A stretch of 64,000 nt of DNA from Corynebacterium occultum (GTDB lineage: Bacteria; Actinomycetota; Actinomycetes; Mycobacteriales; Mycobacteriaceae), in NCBI RefSeq assembly GCF_009734425.1, contig NZ_CP046455.1:1860001-1924000 (forward strand). The letters run 5' to 3'. How positions within the stretch are numbered: position 1 is the stretch's first letter; each line of letters opens with the position of its first letter. A program made the position numbers and the translations under genes. Below are positions 27,875 through 36,653 of this stretch, in pieces. Under the pieces are notes generated by a model, which was given only the letters and a program-made list of their open reading frames with translations, did no database searches and was not told the origin of the DNA.

Positions 27875-28712
27875 GGTGCTGTCGCCAATCGTGCACTGCA
27901 CGCATCCCGAGAAATCCGATCCATGGGCATCTTCTCGGGTCGTCATTTCCCCCGTGAGGTCATCCTGTGGGCGGTGCGCAGCTCACTGCCGCTACGGCGG
28001 TGAGCTGACCTAAGACCTCGAAGAGATGACGACCGAACGTGGCGTGCCGGTCGATCACACCACCATCTCTACCGCTGGGTCCAGAAATACGCCCCTGAAC
28101 TCGATAAACAAACCCGGTGGTATCGGCAGGTACCCGACTGGCAGGCCAGTTCCCGGCGGGTGGATGAGACCTACATCCGGGTCGGCGGCACGTGGTGCTA
28201 CCTCTGATCTGTCGATCACCTCAGGTGGCCAGACCCTGGACTGCTACCTCTCACTGAAGAGAAACGTCGCGGCGGCCAAGCGTTTCCTGGCCAAGACGCT
28301 GCGGTCGAATACATCGGCAGGCTATCCGCTGGTGATCAGCACCGACAAGGCACCCTCCCTGGCCAAGGCGATTGCTGAACTGAAGGCGGAGGGAATATGT
28401 CCTCCGACGGTGGAGCATCGGCGGGTGAAATACCGTGGGCAACGTCATTGAAGGCGATCATGGCCGACTGAAAAGAATCCTGGGTCCGAAGGGAGCGTTC
28501 AAAAACCGGACGTCCGCCTACCGGACGGTGAAAGGGATGGAAACGATGCACGGAAAGGTGCAGGGTGCGATGTTTGCCTACGGTCACCCGAACCCGGATG
28601 CAGTGATTGACAGCCGGGTATTCGAGACGGCCTGACAACACAGACGCATAGCGCTGATCGCACAATAAAAATGGAGCCTTCTTGGCTCCCGCCCCAAGTT
28701 TGCAACAGCACC
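27875..28712 (+). mobile_element. Decayed IS6-family insertion element
   Basis: 838 bp bounded by imperfect terminal repeats: left GGTGCTGTCGCCAA (27875-27888) and right TTTGCAACAGCACC (28699-28712), 12 of 14 matching as inverted repeats. Inside is a frameshifted IS6-type transposase. Length fits IS6 elements (about 0.8-0.9 kb). The flanking 8 bases (AAAACTCA and ACCTTGAG) do not match, so no target duplication survives, pointing to an old or rearranged insertion. Confidence 0.75.
27923..28635 (+). pseudogene. IS6-family DDE transposase with several frameshifts
   Basis: The coding line starts MGIFSGRHFPREVILWAVR and ends NPDAVIDSRVFETA, but must change frame at least four times: near 27980, near 28070, near 28197 and near 28435. 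All DDE catalytic parts are still recognisable: VDETYIRVGG, LVISTDKAP and NVIEGDHGRLKR. No single frame spans the protein, so it is inactive. Closest in style to the IS1628-type elements of corynebacteria (memory). Confidence 0.85.
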
Positions 28713-28762
28713 ACCTTGAGCTGGCGACGCCGGGGCTGACGCGACGTCGCCAAGCGGGGCTG

Positions 28763-29872
28763 TTAAGCCGAGGCCGGCTCCCCTTCGGCGGCAAGCTGAC
28801 CACAGGCAGCCGAAATCTCATCGCCCTTGGTGTCACGCACGGTGCAGGGAACACCCTTGGCGATGACGCGGCGGACGAACTCATCCTGGCGATCCTTCGG
28901 GGACGCATCCCACTTGGAGCCGGGAGTCGGGTTCAGGGGAATGAGGTTGACGTGCACACGGGAACCGAGCGCTTTGTGCAGCTTCTCACCCAACATGTCA
29001 GCGCGCCAACCCTGATCGTTGATGTCACGGATCAAGGCGTACTCGATGGAGACGCGACGACCGGACTTATCGGCGTAGTAGCGGGCGGCATCAAGTACCT
29101 CCTGCACCGACCAACGGTTGTTCACTGGGACGAGTGTGTCGCGCAGCTCATCATCGGGGGTGTGCAGGGAGACCGCGAGGGTCACCGAGAGTTCCTCATC
29201 GGCAAGCTTGCGGATCGCCGGGGCCAGCCCCACCGTGGAGACGGTGACATTGCGCTGGGAGATGCCGAAACCCTGCGGGCTGGGTGAGGTGATCTGCCGG
29301 ACCGCAGACACCACACGCTTGTAGTTGGCCAGCGGTTCGCCCATGCCCATGAAGACGATATTGGACAGTCGGGATCCCTCAGCCTGCATGGTGGCGGCCG
29401 CCGCCCGGACCTGATCCACGATCTCAGCGGTGGAGAGGTTACGGTCCAGGCCACCCTGGCCGGTGGCACAGAAGGGGCAGGCCATGCCGCAGCCCGCCTG
29501 GGAGGAGATACACAGGGTCGCCCGTTCCGGGTAACGCATCAGCACCGACTCCAGGAGAATCGAGTCATGCAGCTTCCAGAGGGTCTTCTGGGTGTCTCCG
29601 TCATCGGTCTCGACGACTCGGACCGGGGTCATCAGGTTCGGGAAGAGAGCCTCCTGAACCTTCTCCCGCGCGGCGGCGGGAAGATCGGTCATGGTGGAGG
29701 GATCGGCCTCAAAACGGCCGTAGTAGTGACGGGCGATCTGATCCACCCGGAACTTGGGGAGGCCAAGCTCAGTGACAGCCGTGATACGGGCTTCGGGGTC
29801 TAGGTCGGCGAAATGTTTCGGAGGCATGCCGCGCTTTGGGGCGGCGAATTGCAGTTTCACAGGTTCAGCCAT
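28763..29872 (-). CDS. rlmN: 23S rRNA (adenine-2503-C2)-methyltransferase
   Basis: Radical-SAM enzyme that methylates C2 of A2503 in 23S rRNA and A37 of some tRNAs. The 369-residue protein has the cluster motif [11 protein letters not shown] (CX3CX2C), the SAM-contact GMGEPLANY, and the C-terminal methyl-carrying cysteine in [12 protein letters not shown] chose the ATG at 29872 ([15 protein letters not shown]); an ATG at 29887 is possible. It borders the decayed IS element, which ends 50 bp from its stop codon, but the gene itself is complete. Confidence 0.96.
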   Translation of the reverse strand: MAEPVKLQFAAPKRGMPPKHFADLDPEARITAVTELGLPKFRVDQIARHYYGRFEADPSTMTDLPAAAREKVQEALFPNLMTPVRVVETDDGDTQKTLWKLHDSILLESVLMRYPERATLCISSQAGCGMACPFCATGQGGLDRNLSTAEIVDQVRAAAATMQAEGSRLSNIVFMGMGEPLANYKRVVSAVRQITSPSPQGFGISQRNVTVSTVGLAPAIRKLADEELSVTLAVSLHTPDDELRDTLVPVNNRWSVQEVLDAARYYADKSGRRVSIEYALIRDINDQGWRADMLGEKLHKALGSRVHVNLIPLNPTPGSKWDASPKDRQDEFVRRVIAKGVPCTVRDTKGDEISAACGQLAAEGEPASA

Positions 29873-29967
29873 GGTGCATACCATCATGTCATGAGATGTG
29901 CACCGTTCCCGAATTGTTAGGCGAAAGAATGGCCAATCTGTGGCGAGTTCGATTTTTAAGGACTTAG

Positions 29968-30468
29968 ATGGGACATATGACTAAGCACAACCCAGTGCCC
30001 GGAGACCCCACCCGGGAAGAGCCCACTATCCAGCAACCGGAGTTCTCGGATCCGTTCGACTCCGGGGTGGAAACCACTTCCCTGCCCGCGGTTTCCTCAC
30101 TCCCGGAGCAGCAGGAAACACCTCCGGAGGAGGAGCTCAGCACAGAGGTGGAAACCACCAAGAAGAAGGGTGGTAGGGCCGGCAAGAAGATCCAGTCTCC
30201 GCCGGAGAAGGTGCAGGGCTCCCTGGCCGGCAGCACCTGGGTGGCGTTGATCGTGGGCCTGCTGCTCCTGATCCTGCTGATCGTATTCATCATGCAGAAC
30301 CAGCAGCAGGTGCAACTGAACCTTTTCACCTGGTCCTTCCAATTCCCCGCCGGTATCGGATATCTGATCACCGCGATCACCGGTGGACTGATCGTCGCCA
30401 TGGTCGGCGGGGTCCGGATGCTCGAGCTGCGCCGCCAGGTCAGGAAGGCTCAGCGCCAGCAGCACTGA
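29968..30468 (+). CDS. LapA-domain membrane protein (DUF1049)
   Basis: A 166-residue protein. Roughly the first 80 residues are polar and acidic with a basic patch ([11 protein letters not shown]). They are followed by two membrane helices, [20 protein letters not shown] and [19 protein letters not shown], and a short basic tail. The [11 protein letters not shown] linker between helices is the LapA-domain mark; in E. coli such proteins take part in lipopolysaccharide regulation, a role that cannot hold in an actinobacterium. Function unknown. It diverges from rlmN. Confidence 0.78.
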   Translation: MGHMTKHNPVPGDPTREEPTIQQPEFSDPFDSGVETTSLPAVSSLPEQQETPPEEELSTEVETTKKKGGRAGKKIQSPPEKVQGSLAGSTWVALIVGLLLLILLIVFIMQNQQQVQLNLFTWSFQFPAGIGYLITAITGGLIVAMVGGVRMLELRRQVRKAQRQQH

Positions 30469-30511
30469 AACTGAATGCTTCCGGCAGCAGCTGTCACCGG
30501 AAAAGTAGTGG

Positions 30512-30552
30512 GAAGCCCCCTGGGATCTGATCTTGATGATCCAGGGGGCTTC
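30512..30552. terminator. Terminator between the LapA-domain gene and cdsA
   Basis: GAAGCCCCCTGG pairs with CCAGGGGGCTTC around an 18-nt loop that can extend the stem by GATC pairs. It follows the LapA-domain gene by 40 bp. T-runs are weak on both sides (TTCGCTG on plus), and it may serve the convergent cdsA as well. Confidence 0.65.
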
Positions 30553-30676
30553 GCTGTGGTGACACTTTGTGGTGGCGCCTTATGGTGGCACTTTCTCATC
30601 TCGGGAAGAGACCAGGGTGGCGCGGGGTGGTTCGAGGTGCTGCGGGATGGTGCGGGGGTGCTGCTAAGCGGCGTGG

Positions 30677-31558
30677 TTAGCCACCGATCAGGCTGAGAAT
30701 CAACCAGGTCACGGTGGCTGCGGGCAGCATGCCGTCAATACGGTCCATCATGCCGCCGTGGCCAGGCAGCAGATTCGACATGTCCTTGATGCCGAGTTCG
30801 CGTTTGAACTGCGACTCCACCAGGTCACCTAAGGTGGCGCAGCAGGCCAGCAGCAGCCCGAGCAGGGTGCCCCACCACCAGTCCTGGTGCAGCAGGAAAT
30901 GGACCGACAGGGCACCGGCGAGCATGGCGAAACCAACCGAACCTGCGAAACCCTCCCAGGATTTCTTGGGACTGACCGCAGGTGCCATCGGATGACTGCC
31001 AAAGCTGACGCCGGCGATATAGCCGCCGGTGTCGGAGGCGACCACACAGAGCATGAAGGTGACGATGTAGAAGCCACCGGCCACCCCATTTCCCTCAATC
31101 AGGGCGATCATGGCGGCGAAAGTACCGAACATCGGAATCCAGGTGAGGACGAAGATGCTGACCGCAGTATCGCGCACATAGTTTTGCGGTGGGGTGTTAC
31201 GACCGTGGTGGAAGAGCCTGCCGACCATCATCCCCAGCACCCCGATGACATAGGCGGCGACCAGACCGGTGGTGCCGAGGGGCCAGGAGGCCCAGATCAT
31301 CGCCTGCCCCATGATGATCATCAGGGTGCGTGGCAGGACATAACCACCCTCCCGCAGGCGGGTACACACCTCCCAGGTCGCCAGGGCCATGGCCACCGCC
31401 ACCAGCGGATACCAGGCCACCGGGCCAACGAAAACCGCAATCAGGACGAGTGCTCCCAGAAGGGCACCCACCCCGATGGCGGCTTTGAGATTACGACCGG
31501 CGGAATGTTTCGGTTTGGGAAACCGTCTTATACCGGTGCCTGCGGCTGCTTCGCTCAA
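30677..31558 (-). CDS. cdsA: Phosphatidate cytidylyltransferase
   Basis: Integral membrane enzyme making CDP-diacylglycerol from phosphatidate and CTP, the precursor of cardiolipin and phosphatidylinositol lipids. The 293-residue form has about eight helices and the signature SNLLPGHGGMMDRIDGML near the C terminus, preceded by KKSWEGFAGS. I chose the TTG at 31558 because GAGGAAAGG lies 6 nt upstream; the frame is open to 31630, but that part (SGRPCLLYLCGAV) has no ribosome binding site. It sits downstream of frr and pyrH on the same strand, the usual order. Confidence 0.92.
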   Translation of the reverse strand: MSEAAAGTGIRRFPKPKHSAGRNLKAAIGVGALLGALVLIAVFVGPVAWYPLVAVAMALATWEVCTRLREGGYVLPRTLMIIMGQAMIWASWPLGTTGLVAAYVIGVLGMMVGRLFHHGRNTPPQNYVRDTAVSIFVLTWIPMFGTFAAMIALIEGNGVAGGFYIVTFMLCVVASDTGGYIAGVSFGSHPMAPAVSPKKSWEGFAGSVGFAMLAGALSVHFLLHQDWWWGTLLGLLLACCATLGDLVESQFKRELGIKDMSNLLPGHGGMMDRIDGMLPAATVTWLILSLIGG

Positions 31559-31790
31559 CTGGACCCTTTCCTCAAAGCTCTGGCCAACGGCGCCGCAAAG
31601 ATAAAGAAGGCACGGCCGCCCGCTTTTCACCGGTTAACCGGTAGTTCCCCCACATCTTAATCAATGAGTGAGGAAATCACGGGCAGGCTGTGCCTGCTGA
31701 GCCCGCCGATTTTAGTGGAATCGGCAAGCAAGTCGGCCGGATGCGGCCGAAGTTGGTCTATTTTCAACAGACCCGGGGAGCAGTGGAGAG

Positions 31791-32348
31791 TTAAACCTCC
31801 ATCAGCTCCTTCTCCTTGCGCTCCACGACCTCGTCGACCTGGCCGACGTAGGTGGCGGTGACCTTGTCCAGTTCTTTCTCGGCTGCCTGAACCTCATCCT
31901 CGCCGGCGTCGCCGTCCTTCTGCAGCTTCTTCAGCTGGTCCATGCCCTTGCGGCGGACGTTACGGATGGCTACCTTGCCGTCCTCACCTTTGCCCTTGGC
32001 CAGCTTCACCATGTCGCGGCGACGCTCCTCGGTCAGCTGCGGGATGGTCACACGCAGCACCTGGCCATCATTGGTGGGGTTGACACCGAGATCAGAGTTG
32101 CGGATTGCTTTCTCGATATCACCCATGGAGGACATCTCATAGGGCTTGATCAGCAGCATGCGCGGTTCCGGCACCGAGATGGTGGCCATCTGGGTGATCG
32201 GGGTCATGGAGCCGTAGTACTCGGCCGTCACACCGTTGAACATGGCGGGGTTGGCACGGCCAGTACGGATCGTGGTCAGATCGTCACGGGTGTGCTCCAC
32301 GGTGGCGCCCATGCGCTCCTCGGCCTCGAAAAGAATCTCGTCAATCAT
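31791..32348 (-). CDS. frr: Ribosome recycling factor
   Basis: Together with EF-G, splits the ribosome after termination. The 185-residue protein is full length, with the three-helix-bundle domain and the hinge around [20 protein letters not shown], and the C-terminal helix [21 protein letters not shown] lies before the ATG at 32348. It follows pyrH by about 134 bp. Confidence 0.97.
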   Translation of the reverse strand: MIDEILFEAEERMGATVEHTRDDLTTIRTGRANPAMFNGVTAEYYGSMTPITQMATISVPEPRMLLIKPYEMSSMGDIEKAIRNSDLGVNPTNDGQVLRVTIPQLTEERRRDMVKLAKGKGEDGKVAIRNVRRKGMDQLKKLQKDGDAGEDEVQAAEKELDKVTATYVGQVDEVVERKEKELMEV

Positions 32349-32458
32349 GTCAGTTAATTCCCTGTCTGCTTCTTTTTATCGGGCACACTCCGGTGGTGCG
32401 GCAGCGGGTTCGCACCGCTTTCAGGATGCCACACCCCGAGGTGTCCTACTTGTCCAAA

Positions 32459-32498
32459 TCTATCAGGAACGCACCAGCTCTATCAGGAACGCACCAGC
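32459..32498. repeat. 20-bp tandem duplication at the 3' end of pyrH
   Basis: TCTATCAGGAACGCACCAGC occurs twice, head to tail, at 32459-32478 and 32479-32498. On the minus strand each copy reads CTGGTGCGTTCCTGA, so the last four codons and the stop of pyrH are duplicated. The second copy is now 3' untranslated. Confidence 0.85.
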
Positions 32499-33217
32499 GT
32501 GCCGATCGGCTCCCCCGCAACCGCCCGGGCAATATTGCCCTCGGTGAGCAGGTTGAACACCATGATCGGCATATCGTTGTCCATGCAGAGACTGAAGGCG
32601 GTGGCATCAGCGACCTTCAACCCCTTCTCGATGACCTCACGCGGGGTGACCCGGGTGTAGAGCTCGGCATCCGGGTTGGTGCGCGGATCAGCAGAGAAGA
32701 CACCGTCCACGGCCTTGGCCATCAGCAGCACATCGCAGCCGATCTCCAGGGCACGTTGGGCGGCGGTGGTGTCGGTGGAGAAGTAGGGCATACCCATGCC
32801 GGCACCGAAGATGACCACCCGGCCCTTCTCCAGGTGACGGGCGGCACGCAGCGGCAGGTAGGGCTCAGCGATCTGCGCCATGTTGATCGCGGTCTGCACG
32901 CGGGTCTCCACACCGGCCTGGATCAGGAAATCCTGCAGTGCCAGACAGTTCATGACGGTGCCCAGCATGCCCATGTAATCGGAGCGGGCACGGTCCATGC
33001 CACGCTGCTGCAGCTGCGCCCCACGGAAGAAGTTGCCACCGCCGATGACGACGGCCACCTCGGTGCCGCTCTTGGCCACTTCAGCGATCTGCCGGGCAAC
33101 GTTCTCCACGACATCCGGATCGATGCCGACTTCTCCCCCGCCGAACATCTCACCGCCCAGCTTGAGCATGACCCGCTTATAGCCGGTCTTCTGGTCGCTT
33201 TCAGGGGAGGTTGTCAC
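32483..33217 (-). CDS. pyrH: UMP kinase
   Basis: Phosphorylates UMP to UDP in pyrimidine synthesis; bacterial hexameric type of the amino-acid-kinase fold. Motifs seen: [13 protein letters not shown] at the N terminus, [33 protein letters not shown] and the C-terminal GEPIGTLV. About 244 residues. I chose the GTG at 33217 because AAAGGAG stands 7-8 nt upstream; the GTG at 33226 overlaps that ribosome binding site. The stop region is tandemly duplicated (see 32459-32498). Confidence 0.96.
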   Translation of the reverse strand: MTTSPESDQKTGYKRVMLKLGGEMFGGGEVGIDPDVVENVARQIAEVAKSGTEVAVVIGGGNFFRGAQLQQRGMDRARSDYMGMLGTVMNCLALQDFLIQAGVETRVQTAINMAQIAEPYLPLRAARHLEKGRVVIFGAGMGMPYFSTDTTAAQRALEIGCDVLLMAKAVDGVFSADPRTNPDAELYTRVTPREVIEKGLKVADATAFSLCMDNDMPIMVFNLLTEGNIARAVAGEPIGTLVRS

Positions 33218-33226
33218 GTTGGGCAC

Positions 33227-33458
33227 TCCTTTGTGTGGGGCAAGGGGACGGGCACTTCAGGCTCCGGACCCCGGTGTTGCGGGGGTGTTCCGGAAATTCC
33301 GCCTCAATCCTACCGTGAGTACCTGACAATGATCCTCACCGACCACACCCTCCTGCTTTACGACGCCCCGCAGGGGCCCCGGCGGGGCGCCTGCCCGGGG
33401 CAGGCTTGGGTGGGTGCCATAGGGTGGATTCCCAGCTTGGATTCGAGTGGTGGAAAGC
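33227..33458. other. Intergenic region upstream of pyrH
   Basis: No gene seen. It contains a GC-rich hairpin, CGCCCCG/CGGGGCG at 33364-33389, that could stall or shield transcripts arriving from tsf, and presumably the pyrH promoter. Confidence 0.4.
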
Positions 33459-33499
33459 AAAACCCCCGGGTCCGCAGCGTACTGCAAATCCGGGGGTTT
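33459..33499 (-). terminator. Terminator of the rpsB-tsf operon
   Basis: AAACCCCCGG pairs with CCGGGGGTTT around a 20-nt interior. On the minus strand it is followed by TTTTGCTTT. It lies about 32 bp after the tsf stop codon. Confidence 0.8.
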
Positions 33500-33530
33500 A
33501 AGACTTCAAAGGTGTGAAGTCCAGGCGAAC

Positions 33531-34358
33531 TTAAGCCTGGCCGACCTCGAAGCGGGCGAAGGAGGTGATGGTGGTGCCAGCCTCATCCAGCAGTGCCTTG
33601 ACGGTCTTCTTGGAGTCGGCGACAGAAGCCTGCTCCAGGAGGACGACGTCCTTGTAGAAACCGTTCAGACGACCCTCGACGATCTTCGGGATAGCCTGCT
33701 CCGGCTTGCCCTCCTCGCGGGTGATCTGCTCGGCGATGGAGCGCTCCTTCTCAACTACCTCAGCCGGAACGTCCTCACGGGTCAGGTAGCCAGCCTTCAG
33801 CGCGGCAACCTGCATAGCAGCCTGACGTGCGGCAGCCTCAGCCTCTTCACCCTCGCCGGTGTAGGCGACCATGACGCCGACTGCCGGGGGCAGGTCAGCG
33901 GAACGGTGGTGGAGGTAAACAGCGACCTTGTCACCCTCGAGGGTGGCGGCGCGACGCAGCTCAAGCTTCTCGCCGATCTTGGCGGAGAACTCCTGCAGAG
34001 CCTCCCCAGCGGTCTTGCCTTCGAACTGAGCAGCAGCCAGCTCTTCCTGGGAGTTAGCCTTGGCAGCAGCTGCAGCCTCAGCGATCTTGGCGGCGAACTC
34101 CTTGAAATCGGCGTTCTTGGCCACGAAGTCAGTCTCGGAGTTGACCTCGACCATGGTGTTGCCGGAAACGGCAATCAGACCCTCGGTGGCGTTGCGCTCA
34201 GCGCGCTTGCCCACGTCCTTGGCGCCCTTGATGCGAAGGATCTCAACGGCCTTCTCGAAATCGCCGTCGGTCTCATCGAGAGCCTTCTTGCAATCGAGCA
34301 TGCCGGAGCCGGTGAGCTCACGGAGCTTCTTGACATCTGCAGCGGTGTAGTTCGCCAT
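33531..34358 (-). CDS. tsf: Translation elongation factor Ts
   Basis: Guanine nucleotide exchange factor for EF-Tu. The 275-residue protein has the N-terminal UBA-like domain ([18 protein letters not shown]), the conserved TDFVAKN core motif and two subdomains with the coiled arm. AGGAGGAT precedes the ATG at 34358. It is the second gene after rpsB; the 250-bp gap between them holds a hairpin. Confidence 0.97.
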   Translation of the reverse strand: MANYTAADVKKLRELTGSGMLDCKKALDETDGDFEKAVEILRIKGAKDVGKRAERNATEGLIAVSGNTMVEVNSETDFVAKNADFKEFAAKIAEAAAAAKANSQEELAAAQFEGKTAGEALQEFSAKIGEKLELRRAATLEGDKVAVYLHHRSADLPPAVGVMVAYTGEGEEAEAAARQAAMQVAALKAGYLTREDVPAEVVEKERSIAEQITREEGKPEQAIPKIVEGRLNGFYKDVVLLEQASVADSKKTVKALLDEAGTTITSFARFEVGQA

Positions 34359-34563
34359 GATTCGGGCGATCCTCCTTTAGTAGGAATATTCTTCGTTGGA
34401 AAGCGTACTCGACACTTCCAGTCTGTGCTGGAGACCCGCCCGCAGGGGGCATGGGGCAGTCGGCACAACTTCCCAATATAGATGGGAAAGGCCCCCACGT
34501 TCCCACTCACCCTCACGCAGATCCTGGGGATCACGTGTGAGTCGTGGGTTCATGAGGGTCCAG

Positions 34564-34590
34564 GGTGGCCTTACCGGGGGTCAGGCCACC
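34564..34590. repeat. Hairpin between rpsB and tsf
   Basis: GGTGGCC and GGCCACC flank a 13-nt loop just after the rpsB stop codon. On the plus strand TTTTAA follows; on the minus strand, in the direction of rpsB transcription, there is no T-run. It may be a processing site or partial attenuator setting the rpsB:tsf ratio. Confidence 0.45.
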
Positions 34591-34608
34591 TTTTAAGCAG
34601 CAACTAAA

Positions 34609-35499
34609 TTAGTTGGTTGCCTCGCCCGACTCTGCGGGTGCAGCAGCCTGCTCCTCGGCCGGAGCCTCGGTCTGCTCTTCAGCCGGAGCCTCAACCTCGG
34701 CCGGAGCCTCAGCGGGGGTCTCGGCAGGGGTTTCGGTAGCTGCGACAGCCTCGGCATCCTTCTCGGCGGACTCGCCGGCGGCATCCTTGGCTGCGGCGAG
34801 CTGACGCTCTTCGCGAGCCTGCTTGCCCTGTTCCACAGCAGTGGAAATCACGCGGGAAAGCAGAGCGGTGGAACGGATTGCGTCATCGTTGCCCGGAACC
34901 GGGAAGTCAACGACATCCGGGTCACAGTTGGTGTCCAGGATGGCGACAACCGGGATGTTCAGCTTGTGAGCTTCGCTGACAGCGATGTGCTCCTTGTTGG
35001 TATCGATGATCCAGAGTGCAGAAGGCACCTTGGTCATATCAGCGATACCGCCGAGGACGCGCTCCAGCTTGGTACGCTCACGGGTCAGCATGAGGATTTC
35101 CTTCTTGGTGCGACCCTCGTAGCCGTCCTCAGCCTCGTCCATTGCCTGCAGTTCCTTCATGCGGTGCAGACGCTTGGACACGGTCTGGAAGTTGGTCAGC
35201 ATACCGCCGAGCCAACGGTGGTTGACGTAGGGCATACCGACGCGGGAAGCCTCGGTTGCGACAGCTTCCTGGGCCTGCTTCTTGGTGCCGACGAAGAGGA
35301 TGCTGCCACCGTGGGCAACGGTCTCCTTGACGAACTCGAAGGCCTGATCGATGTAGGTCAGGGTCTGCTGCAGGTCAATGATGTAGATGCCGTTACGGTC
35401 GGTGAAGATGAAACGACGCATCTTCGGGTTCCAACGACGGGTCTGGTGGCCGAAGTGGACACCGGCATCGAGAAGCTCGCGCATGGTTACAACTGCCAT
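34609..35499 (-). CDS. rpsB: 30S ribosomal protein S2
   Basis: Ribosomal protein of the small-subunit shoulder. The first 235 or so residues are canonical ([45 protein letters not shown]). The rest, about 60 residues, is a low-complexity acidic tail of Ala, Glu and Pro repeats (EAPAEE-like units), making it 296 residues against about 240 in E. coli. The start is ATG 35499 with AAAGGGAGC upstream; the open frame to 35589 is not part of the protein. Confidence 0.96.
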   Translation of the reverse strand: MAVVTMRELLDAGVHFGHQTRRWNPKMRRFIFTDRNGIYIIDLQQTLTYIDQAFEFVKETVAHGGSILFVGTKKQAQEAVATEASRVGMPYVNHRWLGGMLTNFQTVSKRLHRMKELQAMDEAEDGYEGRTKKEILMLTRERTKLERVLGGIADMTKVPSALWIIDTNKEHIAVSEAHKLNIPVVAILDTNCDPDVVDFPVPGNDDAIRSTALLSRVISTAVEQGKQAREERQLAAAKDAAGESAEKDAEAVAATETPAETPAEAPAEVEAPAEEQTEAPAEEQAAAPAESGEATN

Positions 35500-35912
35500 G
35501 GGATGCTCCCTTTCTGTAGTTGTGCTTTTGGTTTTCATGACATGTGCGGGTTTTGGAGTTGTCCCGCACCCTGGCGATCGAGGACACACCCGACACCCGT
35601 TCCAATGAAGGAGCGGGACCTCGTCAGGAGCGGTCCCCTTGGAATCAAGGGGGCTCGGCCGCGCGTAGTCAATGCTTCTGAATGGAGATCCCAGAACGGT
35701 TGAACCTGCTCAAGGCATGTTCATCTGTCACGAGATCCGATTCGGACACACTGCTGTGCAGCATTATACCGCGAAGCAACAGTCTCTCCAAACAGATCCT
35801 GGTTTCATCCACAGTTGAAACCACTTCCACACCAACCACCCCATATTCCACAGCCAGACAGGAGGCTGGGTGGGAAGATGTGCCTTGGGAGCAGAGAATC
35901 AGAGGCATGCGG
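35500..35912. other. Divergent region between rpsB and the M23 peptidase gene
   Basis: About 410 bp. On the rpsB side two overlapping hairpins are visible: GGGACC/GGTCCC (35615-35637) and CCCCTT/AAGGGG (35635-35652). They share bases, so only one can form at a time, as expected of a regulatory leader. No convincing gene is seen on either strand. The open frame continuing the M23 gene upstream to 35682 has no protein-like character. Confidence 0.4.
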
Positions 35913-36653
35913 ATGATGCTGGAAAAGATGATGAGGACTCGGCATCCCCACCCCAGAGCGGTGCCCGCCAATTATCTGCTGCTGGGGGTGTTGCTTGCCG
36001 AATGTTTAAATGCGGGATACTTGAATGTCGGGCCAGGAAATGTCGAAGCAACACCACCGGGGGTGGTTGTGGAAACCACGGCATCCGTGGTTGAGCTGCA
36101 GGAGCTCAATGAAGGAGCCCCTTTCATCCATGAGCGCAGCCTTTTTGCCGGGTTCAACTCCCCCACCGAGACGGATTTTGCTGCCGGGGCAGCGCTTGAA
36201 TCACACGGCGGGGTTGAGAGGCATTCCTATGTGGATCCGAGCAGCGGTGACCCCCATGCCAGGGCGGTGCTCAGGGCCTTCGATAAACCCGCCCAGAACT
36301 GGCTTCCCGGGCACCGCGGTGTGGATCTCGACCTGGCGGTGGGCGCTCCGGTGATGGCCGCCGGGGATGGGGTGGTCGCCTTCGCCGGACAGGTCGCCGG
36401 CACCCCAACCCTGTCCATTGACCACCCTGACGGGATCCGAACCACCTACCAACCGGTATTCGCCACAGTGCGCCAGGGAGATGAGGTCCGGGGCGGCCAG
36501 GAGATCGGCAAGTTGGCGAATCCGGTGGACCATGGGCCTGGCCTGCACTGGGGCGCGCGGCGGGGTGAAGAGTACCTGAACCCCCTGAGCCTGCTGGCGG
36601 AGGTGGTGATCCGGCTCAAGCCCGTGGATGCGCCCGCGAGTAGACATCCTTGA
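35913..36653 (+). CDS. M23 family metallopeptidase (LytM-type)
   Basis: A putative secreted or anchored peptidoglycan hydrolase. The C-terminal half holds the M23 core: HRGVDLDLAVGAPVMAAGDG with the first zinc His and Asp, and HGPGLHWGARRG carrying the last His. Between them the usual TTYQPV strand is present. The N terminus has a weak signal-like segment (NYLLLGVLLAECLNAG). The start is uncertain: ATG 35913 has AGAGG 7 nt upstream; ATG 35907 and 35928 are alternatives. Its end overlaps the end of convergent xerC by 38 bp. It stands beside rpsB, where corynebacteria and mycobacteria often have such a gene. Confidence 0.8.
   Translation: MMLEKMMRTRHPHPRAVPANYLLLGVLLAECLNAGYLNVGPGNVEATPPGVVVETTASVVELQELNEGAPFIHERSLFAGFNSPTETDFAAGAALESHGGVERHSYVDPSSGDPHARAVLRAFDKPAQNWLPGHRGVDLDLAVGAPVMAAGDGVVAFAGQVAGTPTLSIDHPDGIRTTYQPVFATVRQGDEVRGGQEIGKLANPVDHGPGLHWGARRGEEYLNPLSLLAEVVIRLKPVDAPASRHP

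Noticed and set aside
28713-28720. Target-site duplication of the IS6-type element
   Set aside because: The 8 bases on the right (ACCTTGAG) do not match those on the left (AAAACTCA).
34613-34760. Repeats in the 3' part of rpsB, considered as a DNA repeat element
   Set aside because: They encode the Ala/Pro/Glu tail of S2 in frame; no separate element is needed.
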